This document shows positions 1 to 11,993 of a DNA stretch of 64,000 nucleotides, piece after piece. The stretch is from contig NZ_JADMKC010000018.1 in NCBI RefSeq assembly GCF_018780105.1, forward strand, positions 251,368-315,367, given 5' to 3'. Position numbers and translations under genes: made by a program. The notes below the pieces were generated by a model that was given only the letters and a program-made list of their open reading frames with translations, had not been told where the DNA came from and did not search any database. Every line of letters starts with the position of its first letter. Within the stretch, counting starts at the first letter, position 1. Source of the DNA: Thiobacillus sp. (GTDB lineage Bacteria; Pseudomonadota; Gammaproteobacteria; Burkholderiales; Thiobacillaceae).

Positions 1-528
1 TATTACCTGCCGCACTCAACCTTCGCCGCGGCGGCGCTGTTCCTGCTGGCCGATTCGATCAGCCGGGCGCGCGGCGAATTCGCCGACCGCTTCGAACCGG
101 GCTTCGCCATGCCGGGCGCGCGCGTGCTGGGTGGCCTGTTTTTCGTGCTTGCCGTAGCGCTTGCGGGGCTGCCGCCGCTGTCGGGTTTTCTCGGCAAATT
201 CATGCTGCTGAAGGCCGCGCTGGATTCGCCGCTGTTGCCCTGGGTGTGGGGGGTGGTGCTCGTCACCGGCCTGGTTGGCATGATCGCGCTCGCGCGCAGC
301 GGCAGTCTGCTGTTCTACCGCACACTCGGCGCCAACGATGCGACACCCGCACCAACCGCACCAACCGCGCCGACCTGGGCCGCGCTGGCGCCCGTTGCCG
401 GCCTGTTGTTGCTGCTCATCGGCATGGTGATCTGGGCGGGACCGTTGTCCGGCTACGCAAGCGCCACGGCGGCGCAACTGCTGCAACCCCATCTCTACAT
501 CGGCGCAGTGCTGGGAACGACGCCATGA
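1..528 (+). CDS. mnhD: Na+(K+)/H+ antiporter subunit D, C-terminal part (5' end outside window)
   Basis: Frame 1 is open from the first base to the TGA at 526-528, so the start lies upstream of the window. The visible 175 residues are membrane-spanning. They include a segment near residues 37-70 with the sequence LAGLPPLSGFLGKF, typical of the proton-conducting NuoL/M/N-like subunits of Mrp/Mnh antiporters. The family expels Na+ or K+ in exchange for protons across the inner membrane. The stop overlaps the start of mnhE (ATGA), which fits the usual D-E-F-G gene order. Subunit D is preferred over a Nuo subunit because E, F and G homologues follow directly. Confidence 0.88.
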   Translation, partial: YYLPHSTFAAAALFLLADSISRARGEFADRFEPGFAMPGARVLGGLFFVLAVALAGLPPLSGFLGKFMLLKAALDSPLLPWVWGVVLVTGLVGMIALARSGSLLFYRTLGANDATPAPTAPTAPTWAALAPVAGLLLLLIGMVIWAGPLSGYASATAAQLLQPHLYIGAVLGTTP

Positions 529-1028
529 GACGCCTGCTGCCGCATCCCCTGCTGAGCCTCACCCTCGCCCTGCTGTGGCTGCTGCTGGTCAACCAGCTTT
601 CCGCCGGCCACGTCGTGCTGGGTGGGCTGCTCGGCTGGCTGATCCCTTTCGCCACCTCGGCTTTCTGGCTGGAGCCGGTGCGTATCCGCCATCCGCTCAC
701 CCTGCTGCACTATCTCGGCATCCTGATTCTCGACATCGTGCACGGCAGCTTCCATGTCGCGTACCTGATTCTGCGGGGACCAGCCCGGCTGCGCCCGGTA
801 TTCGTCGAGGTGCCGCTGGCGCTCGAAACCCCGCTCGCCATCAGCCTGCTGGCCAATACCATTTCGCTGACTCCGGGCACGGTGTCGGCGCTGCTGAGCG
901 GGGATCGCCGCACGCTGATCGTTCACGCACTGGATACCGATGACGGCGACGCGCTCGTCAGAAAAATCAAGCAGCGCTACGAGGCGCCGCTCAAGAAGAT
1001 ATTTGAAGAAGGAAACGACCGATGCTGA
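525..1028 (+). CDS. mnhE: Na+/H+ antiporter subunit E
   Basis: A 167-residue membrane protein whose ATG at 525 overlaps the mnhD stop. The N-terminal half has two or three hydrophobic segments (about residues 8-45 and 62-85). The soluble C-terminal part carries the family-typical run SLLANTISLTPGTVSALL near residue 108. MnhE/MrpE is a small accessory subunit needed for assembly or activity of the multi-subunit cation/proton antiporter in the inner membrane. A much longer reading frame opens at 246, but that extension would lie inside mnhD. Its stop overlaps the start of mnhF, indicating translational coupling. Confidence 0.9.
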   Translation: MRRLLPHPLLSLTLALLWLLLVNQLSAGHVVLGGLLGWLIPFATSAFWLEPVRIRHPLTLLHYLGILILDIVHGSFHVAYLILRGPARLRPVFVEVPLALETPLAISLLANTISLTPGTVSALLSGDRRTLIVHALDTDDGDALVRKIKQRYEAPLKKIFEEGNDRC

Positions 1029-1291
1029 GCACTGCCCTCCAGATCGCGTTTGCGCTGGTGAGCCTGGCTTTTCTGCTCAGCTTCTGGCGGCTGCTGAAAG
1101 GTCCCGACGCGCCCGATCGCATCCTCGCGCTCGACACGCTCTACGTGAACACCCTCGCGCTACTGGTGCTGCTCGGCATCCACCGCGGCAGCGCCCTCTA
1201 TTTCGAGGCGGCGCTGCTGATCGCCATGATGGGCTTCGTCGGCACGGTGGCGCTCTGCAAGTATCTGCTGCGCGGCGACATCATCGAATGA
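1022..1291 (+). CDS. mnhF: Na+/H+ antiporter subunit F
   Basis: An 89-residue protein with three predicted membrane helices and the family signature GPDAPDRILALDTLYVN at about residues 27-43, before a run ending in a conserved acidic helix. The length matches MrpF/MnhF. The ATG at 1022 lies within the end of mnhE, overlapping it by seven bases, so it is part of the same transcript. MrpF is a structural subunit of the membrane antiporter. It has been linked to cholate efflux in some species, but that cannot be inferred here. Confidence 0.9.
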   Translation: MLSTALQIAFALVSLAFLLSFWRLLKGPDAPDRILALDTLYVNTLALLVLLGIHRGSALYFEAALLIAMMGFVGTVALCKYLLRGDIIE

Positions 1292-1304
1292 GGCCCGGGC
1301 AATC

Positions 1305-1655
1305 ATGACCGAGATCCTGCTTTCCCTGCTGATCCTTGCCGGCGCGATGTTCACCTTCATCGGTTCGCTCGGCCTGGCCCGCTTGCGCGATTTCTACACG
1401 CGCCTGCACGGCCCCACCAAGGCCACCACGCTGGGGCTCGGCTGCCTGCTGATCGCCTCCGCCGTGTATTTCAGCGTGCACGAAGCAGGCATCAGCCTGC
1501 ACGAGGTGCTGGTCAGCCTGTTCCTGTTCATCACCGCACCGGTCAGTGCGCACCTGCTCGCCAAGGCCGCACTACACCTCAAGCTCAAGTCGCTTGTCCC
1601 GACGCCGGCGCCGGACAACGACAGCCCGGCCCCTGAGCGCAACCGCGCTGATTAG
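1305..1655 (+). CDS. mnhG: Na+/H+ antiporter subunit G
   Basis: A 116-residue protein with three hydrophobic segments. It carries the MnhG/PhaG signature with GSLGLARLRDFYTRLHGPTK at residues 20-39 and the later segment LFLFITAPVSAHLLAKAA. It is the last subunit of the E-F-G set and starts 13 bases after mnhF. The C-terminal tail is Pro- and Asp-rich and looks cytoplasmic. Together with the preceding genes it forms the end of an Mrp operon for Na+ or K+ export and pH homeostasis. The next gene is convergent on the minus strand, only six bases away. Confidence 0.9.
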   Translation: MTEILLSLLILAGAMFTFIGSLGLARLRDFYTRLHGPTKATTLGLGCLLIASAVYFSVHEAGISLHEVLVSLFLFITAPVSAHLLAKAALHLKLKSLVPTPAPDNDSPAPERNRAD

Positions 1656-1661
1656 TCGGCC

Positions 1662-2117
1662 TTAAAGCGTTTGCACGAAGGCCAACACTTCCGCCGCGTG
1701 TCCCGGCGCTTTGAGGCCGCGCCAGCTTTTCACCTGCTTGCCCTCCGCATCGAACACGAAGGTGCTGCGCTCGACACCGCGCACCTGCTTGCCGTACATG
1801 TTCTTCAACTTCATCACGCCGAACAGCTCGCAGGCCTTTTCCTCGGTATCGGCCAGCAACTCGAAGGGGAATTCGAACTTGGCCTTGAATTTTTCGTGCG
1901 AAGCCAGGCTGTCGCGCGAAACGCCGACGACCGTGGTGTTGGCCTTGGCGAAGTCGGCATGCAGGTCGCGAAACTCCTGGCCTTCCAGCGTGCAGCCTGG
2001 GGTGTCGTCCTTGGGGTAGAAGTAGACGACGACGTTGCGACCGCGCTGTGCGGACAGTTTGAAGGCGGTATTGCCGGTTGCCGGCAATTCGAAATCGGAG
2101 ATAACGGGGTCGCTCAT
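1662..2117 (-). CDS. bcp: Bcp-type peroxiredoxin (thiol peroxidase)
   Basis: A 151-residue protein of the AhpC/TSA-like Bcp (PrxQ) family, which reduces peroxides in the cytoplasm with thioredoxin-type electrons. The fold shows as VVVYFYPKDDTPGCT, with the peroxidatic Cys in TPGCT, then VVGVSRDSLASHEKF and STFVFDAEGK. The position five residues after the peroxidatic Cys, where E. coli Bcp has its second Cys, is Gln here (CTLEGQEF). A second Cys exists only further on, in KACELFG. I chose the ATG at 2117 (MSDPVISD) over an upstream start at 2189, because the extension is poor in family features and overlaps the Smr gene. It sits downstream of trxB in the same orientation. Confidence 0.9.
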   Translation of the reverse strand: MSDPVISDFELPATGNTAFKLSAQRGRNVVVYFYPKDDTPGCTLEGQEFRDLHADFAKANTTVVGVSRDSLASHEKFKAKFEFPFELLADTEEKACELFGVMKLKNMYGKQVRGVERSTFVFDAEGKQVKSWRGLKAPGHAAEVLAFVQTL

Positions 2118-2139
2118 GGCGTGCCTTTTCTGGATGAAT

Positions 2140-2820
2140 TTAACGGGTGGAGGATTTGAGCAGGACGACGACCGCACCGGCGCCGCCATCGACGGTGCGT
2201 GCCTGACAGAACGCGAGCACGTCCTCGCGCTGCATCAGCCAGTGGCGCACCTTGTTTTTCAGTACGGGCAGACGGTTTTTCGAGCCGTGGCCCTTGCCGT
2301 GGATGATGCGCACGCAGCGCCGGTCTTCGAGCATGCAGCGGTTGAGGAACTCCGCCAGCGCCACGCGCGCCTCGTCGCCGCTGTGGCCGTGCAGGTCGAG
2401 CTCGGCCTTGATGACCCAGCCGCCGCGCCGCAGTTTGCGCATCGCGGCGGTGGGGATGCCGGGGCGCGCAAAAAACAGCTCCTCGCCGGTGGCTACGGCG
2501 GCATCCCAGTCCCACGGATCGGCCAGCGCGTCGACCAGGACTTGCCGCTCGTCGGCCTGTCTCTGGTGGGCGACCGGCTTGGGCAGCGGGTGCCTGATCT
2601 CGGCGCGATCGGAAGGGGGCAAGGGAACCGCATCGGCGACAGCACGGCGAAACAGCATGGCGCCATCCGCCGGAGCTTTGGGTTTATGCGGTGCCTGCTG
2701 ACGCGCTTTCGGCGCGGCGGCCTGCTCGTGCAGCTCGTGCAGCTCGTGCAGCTCGCGGCGCACGCGTGCCAGCGCCTCGAACGAGGCGGCGGCAAGGGAA
2801 CTGCCGCTGGCGCGCTTCAT
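2140..2820 (-). CDS. Smr-domain protein (MutS2 C-terminal-like)
   Basis: A 226-residue protein. The C-terminal half (about residues 135-220) is a Smr domain with the signature LDLHG in AELDLHGHSGDEA, followed by VRIIHGKGHGS. Smr domains are nucleic-acid nickases or endonucleases. Stand-alone versions such as SmrB act on mRNA at collided ribosomes, but the substrate of this protein is unknown. The N-terminal half is low-complexity and charged, with a short tandem ELH repeat near residues 23-31, encoded by a nine-base DNA repeat around 2728-2756. It lies between trxB (30 bases upstream) and bcp (22 bases downstream), so the three genes probably share a transcript. Confidence 0.85.
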   Translation of the reverse strand: MKRASGSSLAAASFEALARVRRELHELHELHEQAAAPKARQQAPHKPKAPADGAMLFRRAVADAVPLPPSDRAEIRHPLPKPVAHQRQADERQVLVDALADPWDWDAAVATGEELFFARPGIPTAAMRKLRRGGWVIKAELDLHGHSGDEARVALAEFLNRCMLEDRRCVRIIHGKGHGSKNRLPVLKNKVRHWLMQREDVLAFCQARTVDGGAGAVVVLLKSSTR

Positions 2821-2850
2821 CCTGCAATGCCCGCTGCCGGCGTGCCGTGA

Positions 2851-3843
<993 letters not shown>

Positions 3844-3912
3844 CTAACCAATCTTGGCAACGGCATTTCCATGCTGCCTGTCGGGGTTGCCCGCCCGGCA
3901 GGCCGCCCCGTT

Positions 3913-3918
3913 TATAAT
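3913..3918 (+). promoter_or_regulatory. Probable -10 box of the ftsK promoter
   Basis: A perfect TATAAT lies about 50 bases upstream of the ftsK ATG in the trxB/ftsK divergent spacer. No good TTGACA-like -35 box stands at 16-18 bases. TTGCCC lies 20 bases upstream, so the promoter may be weak or activated. Just downstream, the short unit AAGTACCCC is tandemly repeated (about 3941-3958). Confidence 0.4.
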
Positions 3919-3966
3919 CGGGCGCACATTTGCCCATTTCAAGTACCCCAAGTACCCCACGTATCC

Positions 3967-6236
<2,270 letters not shown>

Positions 6237-6240
<4 letters not shown>

Positions 6241-6938
6241 AGTTTTACGCATTGATACCCGCTGCGGGCAGCGGCTCGCGCATGGGCGGGAGCATTGAAA
6301 AGCAGTACATGTCACTCAATTCGGTTCCGATGATCGCGCACGCCATGATGGTACTGGCACGCGAGCCCCGCATTACCAAGCTGTTTGTCGTGCTCTCACC
6401 TACCGACAAGCGCTGGAACAACTACGCGTGGCAAGGCTGGGAAGAACGCATCGAAGTGCTGCGCTGCGGCGGCGCTACCCGCGCCGAAACGGTGCTGAAC
6501 GGCCTCGATGCCATCGCCCAAGTCTGCGCTGCCGACGACTGGGTACTGGTGCACGATGCCGCGCGTCCCTGCCTGCCGGACGAATTGCTGGGCAAGCTGC
6601 TGGATGAAGTCGCCGACGACCCGGTCGGCGGCCTGCTCGCGGTGCCGGTGGCCGACACCCTGAAACGTGCTGCAGCCGACACGCGCTCCGGTGCACGCGC
6701 CGAAGCCACCGTTCCGCGCGCGGGGCTATGGCAGGCGCAGACGCCGCAAATGTTCCGCCACGGCAAATTGACCGAAGCGCTACGCGCCGCCGGCGGCGAC
6801 ATGACAGACGAGGCCTCGGCCATTGAGCAACTCGGCCTGCAGCCGCTCCTGATCGAGTCCGACAGCCGCAACCTCAAGGTCACCTACCCGCAGGATCTGG
6901 AACTGGCGGGCCTGATTCTGGGGAAGCTGAATGAGTGA
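6237..6938 (+). CDS. ispD: 2-C-methyl-D-erythritol 4-phosphate cytidylyltransferase
   Basis: A 233-residue enzyme of the MEP isoprenoid pathway that joins CTP and methylerythritol phosphate. The N-terminal nucleotide-binding motif is [10 protein letters not shown], followed by EKQYMSLN, and the second signature is [11 protein letters not shown]. The start is TTG at 6237, overlapping the ftsK TGA and preceded by a strong GGAGG at 6226-6230, so it is coupled to ftsK translation. The next gene, ispF, encodes a later enzyme of the same pathway and overlaps its 3' end by eight bases. Confidence 0.94.
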
Positions 6939-7413
6939 CCTCCGCATCGGCCACGGCTTCGACGTCCATGCCCTGGTTGAAAACCGCAAGCTCATCGTCG
7001 GCGGCGTCGAGATTCCCTACGACCGCGGCCTTGCCGGACATTCCGACGCCGACGTGCTGCTGCATGCGATTTGCGATGCGCTGCTCGGTGCAGCAGGTCT
7101 CGGCGACATCGGCCGCCATTTCCCCGATACCAGTGCCGAATTCAAGGGCATCGACAGCCGCATCCTGCTGCGCCGCGTGACCGAACAACTCCAACAGCGC
7201 CGCTGGCGTGTCGGCAACGTCGACGCCACGATCATTGCCCAGGCGCCCAAAATGGCGTCGCATATCGCACGCATGACCGCGCACATCGCCGACGATCTCG
7301 GCGTTGCCATCGACCGCGTCAACGTCAAGGCCACCACCACTGAAAAGCTCGGCTTCACCGGGCGCGGCGAAGGCATCGCCGCCGAAGCGGTGTGCCTGAT
7401 CGAGCGTGACTGA
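6931..7413 (+). CDS. ispF: 2-C-methyl-D-erythritol 2,4-cyclodiphosphate synthase
   Basis: A 160-residue protein of normal length for the trimeric IspF. It converts CDP-methylerythritol phosphate into the cyclic diphosphate of the MEP pathway. The metal ligands are visible as D11 and H13 in GHGFDVHAL and H45 in DVLLH. The C-terminal signature [17 protein letters not shown] is intact. The ATG overlaps the end of ispD, and its own end overlaps the GTG of the following gene, so ftsK-ispD-ispF-thpR look co-translated. Confidence 0.96.
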   Translation: MSDLRIGHGFDVHALVENRKLIVGGVEIPYDRGLAGHSDADVLLHAICDALLGAAGLGDIGRHFPDTSAEFKGIDSRILLRRVTEQLQQRRWRVGNVDATIIAQAPKMASHIARMTAHIADDLGVAIDRVNVKATTTEKLGFTGRGEGIAAEAVCLIERD

Positions 7414-7984
7414 ATCCGGGCTGGCTGAAACCGGCCTGATTGAATCGGGCCCGGCCAAGCCTGCGACGCGACGACTATTCTTTGCCCTGTGGCCGGACGA
7501 CGCCACCCGCAACGCACTTAACCGGACCGGCAAGTGGCTGCACCAACATTGGGGTGGCCGCCGCATGCGCGCCGACACGCTACATCTCACCCTGGTCTTC
7601 CTTGGCGAGCTTCCTGCCGCACAGATCGACGCCTTGCTGCAAAGCATCCAGGACATTCCCATCGGCGCGTTCGAACTCAACCTCGATCAAACCGGCCACT
7701 GGCCGCACAACCGGATTGGCTGGCTGGGCTTGAGCCAGCCCTCGCAAACGCTTGAAAGCCTAGTGCGGGCCCTGCGCGATCAATTACGCACGCTGGACAT
7801 CCCTTTCGACGCCCGCCCGCACACCCCGCATATCACCCTGCTGCGCAAGGCGCCGGGCGGTGCGGCACCTGAATGTCTGCCGGTTAACTGGGGGGTCGAT
7901 CGGTTTGTGCTGGTGGCGTCAAATCCGCAAGCGGATGGCGCACATTACGATGTGCTGCAGACGTGGCGTCTCGCGACGCAATAG
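7406..7984 (+). CDS. thpR: RNA 2',3'-cyclic phosphodiesterase (LigT/ThpR family)
   Basis: A 192-residue 2H phosphoesterase. The two catalytic His motifs are HLTL at residues 60-63 and HITL at 142-145, with the expected spacing. Family members open 2',3'-cyclic phosphate ends on RNA and can ligate tRNA halves in vitro. The physiological role is unclear. The GTG at 7406 overlaps the end of ispF by eight bases. The first 20 residues (Glu/Gly/Ser/Pro-rich) precede the conserved RLFFALWP core, so a later start is possible. It converges with the minus-strand GGDEF-EAL gene 23 bases away. Confidence 0.88.
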   Translation: MTESGLAETGLIESGPAKPATRRLFFALWPDDATRNALNRTGKWLHQHWGGRRMRADTLHLTLVFLGELPAAQIDALLQSIQDIPIGAFELNLDQTGHWPHNRIGWLGLSQPSQTLESLVRALRDQLRTLDIPFDARPHTPHITLLRKAPGGAAPECLPVNWGVDRFVLVASNPQADGAHYDVLQTWRLATQ

Positions 7985-8007
7985 CGCAGAACGCATAACC
8001 TGGGCAA

Positions 8008-10491
8008 TTATTGAACCTGGGCCAGTGCCAGCTGAGGCGCCCGGCTCAGCGCTTCACACTTCTCCGACCAGTTCCCGACCGCACCGGGACGCCCAAAGAA
8101 ATAACCCTGCGCGTAATCGATGCCGATTGTGCGCAACACTTCGGCCGTTTCCTCGTTCTCCACCCACTCGGCCACCGTTTTCACGCCCATGATGCGACTC
8201 ACTTCGCGGATCGCTTCGACCATCGCCCGGTCGACCGGGTCGCTGACGATATCCATGATGAAACTGCCATCAATTTTCAGATAATCAACCGGCAGACTCT
8301 TGAGGTAGGCAAAGGAACTCAGGCCGCTGCCAAAATCATCCAGCGCAAACTTGCACCCCATATTACGCAGTTCATTGACCAGGCTGATCGCCATGTGCAG
8401 GTTGCGGATCGCCACGGTCTCGGTGATTTCGAAGCAGACCCGTTCCCATGGCATGCCTGTGCTGGCCTGAATATCGCGCACAAACTCGATCAGACTGCTG
8501 TCGTTCAGGGAGGCGCCCGACAGGTTGATCGCGACCACATCCTGGCAGCATTCTGTCGCGCTACGCGCTGCAATATCGGAAAACGTCCTGAAAGTACGCT
8601 CGATGACCCAGCGGTCGATACGCGGCATCAAACCATAACGCTCAGCCGCCGACATGAATGCACCGGGGCCGATATAGCCTCCATCTGCTGCGCGCAAACG
8701 CAACAACACCTCCCAATGGCGATGCGAATCGCCCGCCGCCAGGGCCACAATCGGCTGCACAAAAATCTCGAAGCGATCCTCGTCCAGCGCACGCACAAGA
8801 TCGGTCGCCCAATGCATTTCACCATACTGGTGCGCCAGTGCATCGTCTGAAGCTTCATACACATGAACCCGGTTGCGCCCGGCTTCCTTGGCGGCATAAC
8901 ACGCCAGATCGGCGGCGCTGAGCAAGGCTGCAAGATCAGTCACGCCCGGCTCGACCGGCACCACTCCGATGCTGACGCCGATCTGGAACACCTTGTCGCC
9001 CCAGGCAAAACGAAACTCTTCTACGCTGCGCCGCAGCTTGTCGGCGATCTTGATCGCCTGGTCGAGCGAACAGCGCCGGAGCAACACGCCAAACTCATCG
9101 CCGCCGAGGCGGGCAAGGATATCGTCGCTACGCAAGTCGTCGCGCAGGATGACGCCCAACTGCCGCAACAACTCGTCGCCGGCAACGTGGCCGCAGGTGT
9201 CGTTGACGATCTTGAACTGGTCGAGGTCAAGGTAGAACAGGGCATGGTTGGCATAGCCTCCGTCCACCTCGTCGATCAAACGCCTCACCTGGCTCTCGAA
9301 GCTATGGCGGTTGAACAGCCCGGTCAGACTGTCCCGGCTGGCCTGGACTGTCAGACGCCGCGTCAGTTCGCGCGCATGGCGCGCATCCTGCAATGCCACC
9401 ACGCACCCCATGATCTCGCCCCGGCCGTTGCGCATCGGCGCGGCGGTTCCCGATACGGGAATCTCAGCGCCGATGTGGTTGACGAATAATTCGCTGCCCG
9501 AGTGCAACACCACGATCTGCCCATCGAGCAGGCAACACCGCACCGGGTCCGCGATCGCCAGCCGCGTCAGTTCGTCGATGAATTTGCCCAATTCGTGCAG
9601 CGGCCTGTCCCGGGCGGCCAGGATCGAACAAGCTATCAACTCTTCCGCCACCGGATTCATGAACTGCACGCAGCCGTCCGCGTCGGTCGCGATCACCGCG
9701 TCGGTAATCGAATGCAGCATCACCTCGACGCGGTTTTTCTCCTGCGACAAGGCCATCTCGGAACGATTCGCGGCATCCAGCGCCTGATTGATGAAACCGG
9801 CCAGAAAGCCGAATTCATCGGCCCCTTGAACATCGAACCGCGCCGATTTGTCGCCAGCAGCAAAATTTTGCGCAGTGCCGACCATGCGCAGAAACGGCCG
9901 CGACAGCATGCGATGCAGAATCGCCTGCAAAATCAGGCCAAACACCATGGCCACCAGCCCCGTGAATAACAGTACATGCTTGCGCTGCTCACTCAGGAAA
10001 ACAGAATGCGCCGGCACATAGGCCTGCATGCGCAAAATCTCATACGTGCCATCCGGCTTGTGTACGGGCATGGCTTGCATATAGGTCGCCTGCGCCATAT
10101 CGGGCTTGCCGGCTCGCCACACGCCCGCCGGGCCAGCTACTTCCAGCGCACTGAAGCCATAACGGCGACGCATCTGTTCCAGGATTGCCGGTGGTTTCGC
10201 GCCCCCGGCCGGACGCGGTTCGGGCCGGCTCTCGAGCTGCGCCTGCAGGGTAAGCGCTGCCTCGGCGAGATACGCGGACTGTGCATCTTCCAAATCCGCT
10301 TCCCAGGCCTGAATCGTCACCAGCACGATCAACAGCCCCGCCAGCACCATGCCCCAGAAAACGATCCCCGTGATGCGTGCAGGCAGTCCGCCGTGAACGG
10401 ACAATTGCTCTCCGCTGACGACTGGTTCAGGCTTGGCGGTTTGACTCAACGCCGACACCCGGCGAAGCGCAAGCCCAACAGCACGGGGCAC
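8008..10491 (-). CDS. Membrane PAS-GGDEF-EAL c-di-GMP turnover protein
   Basis: An 827-residue inner-membrane signalling protein. Two membrane helices (about residues 39-61 and 171-195) flank a periplasmic sensor region. A HAMP-like stretch and a PAS-type domain (about 250-370) follow. The GGDEF domain has an intact GGDEF motif and an upstream RSDD that matches the RxxD product-inhibition site. The EAL domain carries EVLLR in place of EALLR, plus NLSG, ETVA, DDFGSG, KIDGSF and QGYFFGRP, so the metal and catalytic ligands are retained. It could make or degrade c-di-GMP, or do both. The start is uncertain: ATG 10491 overlaps the upstream gene by 46 bases, and a GTG at 10458 would reduce this to 13. 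Confidence 0.9.
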   Translation of the reverse strand: MPRAVGLALRRVSALSQTAKPEPVVSGEQLSVHGGLPARITGIVFWGMVLAGLLIVLVTIQAWEADLEDAQSAYLAEAALTLQAQLESRPEPRPAGGAKPPAILEQMRRRYGFSALEVAGPAGVWRAGKPDMAQATYMQAMPVHKPDGTYEILRMQAYVPAHSVFLSEQRKHVLLFTGLVAMVFGLILQAILHRMLSRPFLRMVGTAQNFAAGDKSARFDVQGADEFGFLAGFINQALDAANRSEMALSQEKNRVEVMLHSITDAVIATDADGCVQFMNPVAEELIACSILAARDRPLHELGKFIDELTRLAIADPVRCCLLDGQIVVLHSGSELFVNHIGAEIPVSGTAAPMRNGRGEIMGCVVALQDARHARELTRRLTVQASRDSLTGLFNRHSFESQVRRLIDEVDGGYANHALFYLDLDQFKIVNDTCGHVAGDELLRQLGVILRDDLRSDDILARLGGDEFGVLLRRCSLDQAIKIADKLRRSVEEFRFAWGDKVFQIGVSIGVVPVEPGVTDLAALLSAADLACYAAKEAGRNRVHVYEASDDALAHQYGEMHWATDLVRALDEDRFEIFVQPIVALAAGDSHRHWEVLLRLRAADGGYIGPGAFMSAAERYGLMPRIDRWVIERTFRTFSDIAARSATECCQDVVAINLSGASLNDSSLIEFVRDIQASTGMPWERVCFEITETVAIRNLHMAISLVNELRNMGCKFALDDFGSGLSSFAYLKSLPVDYLKIDGSFIMDIVSDPVDRAMVEAIREVSRIMGVKTVAEWVENEETAEVLRTIGIDYAQGYFFGRPGAVGNWSEKCEALSRAPQLALAQVQ

Positions 10492-10826
10492 ATGCCGCTT
10501 ACCCCTGCCCCAAAAATGGCAAAGCCCATGAACCAGGGCAAAAACCAGGCAATTTCATTGAAAAGCACTGCACTCAGCAGCAGCATGGCTCCGACCACCA
10601 GGCGCCAGGCCCGTTCTGCGTTCAATGGCCATTTGAAATCGAAGGATTCCATCGGCGGCACATCGGGTTGCTGCGTAAATTGGCCCACCAATAAAGGAAT
10701 GCGCCAATTCGTGATGCCTTCGGCAAACAGCAAGCCGATCAATCCATACATGGCATAGGTCAAATCGAAATACAGAATAACCAGAATGGCCAGGCCCAAT
10801 ATCAGCCGATAGTTGCGATCAGTCAT
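10446..10826 (-). CDS. YgaP-like (DUF2892) inner-membrane protein
   Basis: A 126-residue protein with hydrophobic segments at about residues 8-32 and 80-115. The C-terminal pair ends in SGMCPVLLGLRFAGC, which resembles the YgaP-type transmembrane domain found alone or fused to rhodanese. No catalytic domain is present and the function is unknown. I chose the ATG at 10826 (MTDRNYRL) over one at 10934, because the upstream extension is poorly conserved-looking and the internal ATG has a purine-rich stretch (GAAGGATGAGGG) ahead of it. The downstream GGDEF-EAL gene overlaps its 3' end. Confidence 0.65.
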   Translation of the reverse strand: MTDRNYRLILGLAILVILYFDLTYAMYGLIGLLFAEGITNWRIPLLVGQFTQQPDVPPMESFDFKWPLNAERAWRLVVGAMLLLSAVLFNEIAWFLPWFMGFAIFGAGVSGMCPVLLGLRFAGCRR

Positions 10827-11042
10827 GCAAACACCCTCATCCTTCTTGCCCAGTGAAAAGCAAATCACTGGCTCAAAATATTTATGACGCACCCGCCCAG
10901 CCATCCAGGCTATCGAAGGCCGCCCCGGCGGCACCTCATTGCCGCATGTTTACCGATAACGGAAAATAAACGTAGCTTCTTGACTGCCCTGTCCTGCTTT
11001 CGCGGCATGAACAAGTTTTTAGGCCGGAGCGGGTAATTAGGC

Positions 11043-11071
11043 TTGACCAACCGCGCACCCATCCCTAGAAT
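11043..11071 (+). promoter_or_regulatory. Sigma-70 type promoter of tRNA-Asn
   Basis: TTGACC at 11043-11048 and TAGAAT at 11066-11071 are separated by exactly 17 bases and lie 13 bases before the tRNA. The GC-rich bases after the -10 box (GCGCGC) resemble the discriminator of stringently controlled stable-RNA promoters. The 216 bases upstream to 10827 hold no other feature that I can support. Confidence 0.75.
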
Positions 11072-11084
11072 GCGCGCTTTCCAT

Positions 11085-11160
11085 TCCCTGATAGCTCAGT
11101 CGGTAGAGCGACGGACTGTTAATCCGCAGGTCCCTGGTTCGAGTCCAGGTCGGGGAGCCA
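11085..11160 (+). tRNA. tRNA-Asn (anticodon GTT)
   Basis: A 76-base cloverleaf. The acceptor strands TCCCTGA (11085-11091) and TCGGGGA (11150-11156) pair, the discriminator is G, and CCA is encoded at 11158-11160. The anticodon GTT is at 11118-11120 in the loop CTGTTAA, and the T-arm contains GGTTCGAGTCC. It decodes AAC/AAU. No second copy of the 3' end was found nearby that would mark an integration site. Confidence 0.97.
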
Positions 11161-11178
11161 GAACACAGCAGTAAATCA

Positions 11179-11210
11179 ATGGGTTGTCGCTTAGGTGGCA
11201 GCCCATTTTT
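11179..11210 (+). terminator. Terminator-like hairpin after tRNA-Asn
   Basis: ATGGGTTG (11179-11186) pairs with CAGCCCAT (11199-11206), with one G-T pair, across a 12-base loop, and runs into TTTTT. It lies 18 bases after the tRNA CCA end. The remaining bases to 11383 show no further recognisable feature apart from a ribosome binding site. Confidence 0.55.
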
Positions 11211-11383
11211 CATTCTTGTGGGCCCAAAGGCATGCCCAAAGCACCATGCAAACGCAGCTTTCGCGTCGCAGTTGGGTTGCGGATAACGCCCACAAGAAAA
11301 CACGCCCGGACATCCTCATCGGTTCCCTCAGGCGGGCCGGGGCGATCCCCGTGGGCTTTCAGCAATAGTAAGGAGCAACACCA

Positions 11384-11962
11384 GTGACCAACGCACAACG
11401 CCGGGCCGCATGGCACGCCAGCCGCAAGGCTGAAATGGATTCGTTACGTAACGACGCCACAGCGGAGCCATTACTTAACGGCAGCAAGCCTGAGCCCACG
11501 CTTAAGTCCGTGCCCAACGGCGCGTTCTGCCCCCATGAGGCTGGCGCGTATTACCTGGCGGCCGTGGGTACTGTCGGCACGTTCAAGATGTTCGCCAAGG
11601 ATCTCAAGCCGCCCGTTTACACCTACGGCATCACCACCGTTCGGTTTGAACTGGATCCTGATAGCGGAAAATGGATCTGGTTTGATGGTGAGAAAAACCA
11701 ATCTCCGCGCAAGACCCAGGATGGCTGGCGTCTTGGCAGCAAGCGCCTGCACGCCACGCGCGAAGGCGCAGAGGCCGAGGTTCAGCGCGAGATGGAAAAG
11801 AACGGCGACCGGGTAACCCGGGTGCATGACCTGCCCGACGATATGGCTGCGCTGAAAAAAATCCGCAGCGCCCACCACCCGGACCGCAACCCCGATGCCG
11901 ATGGCGATCTCTATCAGGCGGTGGTCGAGAAGCTGGACAGGATGCGCACGCTGACCCAGTAA
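11384..11962 (+). CDS. Hypothetical protein with J-domain-like C-terminus
   Basis: A 192-residue protein starting at GTG 11384, 12 bases after the start of an AGGAG. The last 40 residues contain ALKKIRSAHHPDRNPDADG, an HPD motif in a helix context like the J-domain of DnaJ co-chaperones. The first helix of a classical J-domain is not obvious. The N-terminal 150 residues are not recognised. The middle is Trp-rich (GKWIWFDGEK). It stands alone downstream of tRNA-Asn, followed by another small gene, in a stretch that looks accessory. A DnaK partner role is possible but unproven. Confidence 0.6.
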   Translation: MTNAQRRAAWHASRKAEMDSLRNDATAEPLLNGSKPEPTLKSVPNGAFCPHEAGAYYLAAVGTVGTFKMFAKDLKPPVYTYGITTVRFELDPDSGKWIWFDGEKNQSPRKTQDGWRLGSKRLHATREGAEAEVQREMEKNGDRVTRVHDLPDDMAALKKIRSAHHPDRNPDADGDLYQAVVEKLDRMRTLTQ

Positions 11963-11993
11963 ACCCTGCCGCAACCAGACAGGGTCTAAAACC

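Noticed and set aside
11037..11303. 88-codon minus-strand frame across tRNA-Asn
   Set aside because: Contains the WTRTRDLRINSPSLYRLSYQ-type peptide that arises from translating the complement of a tRNA; a common annotation artefact.
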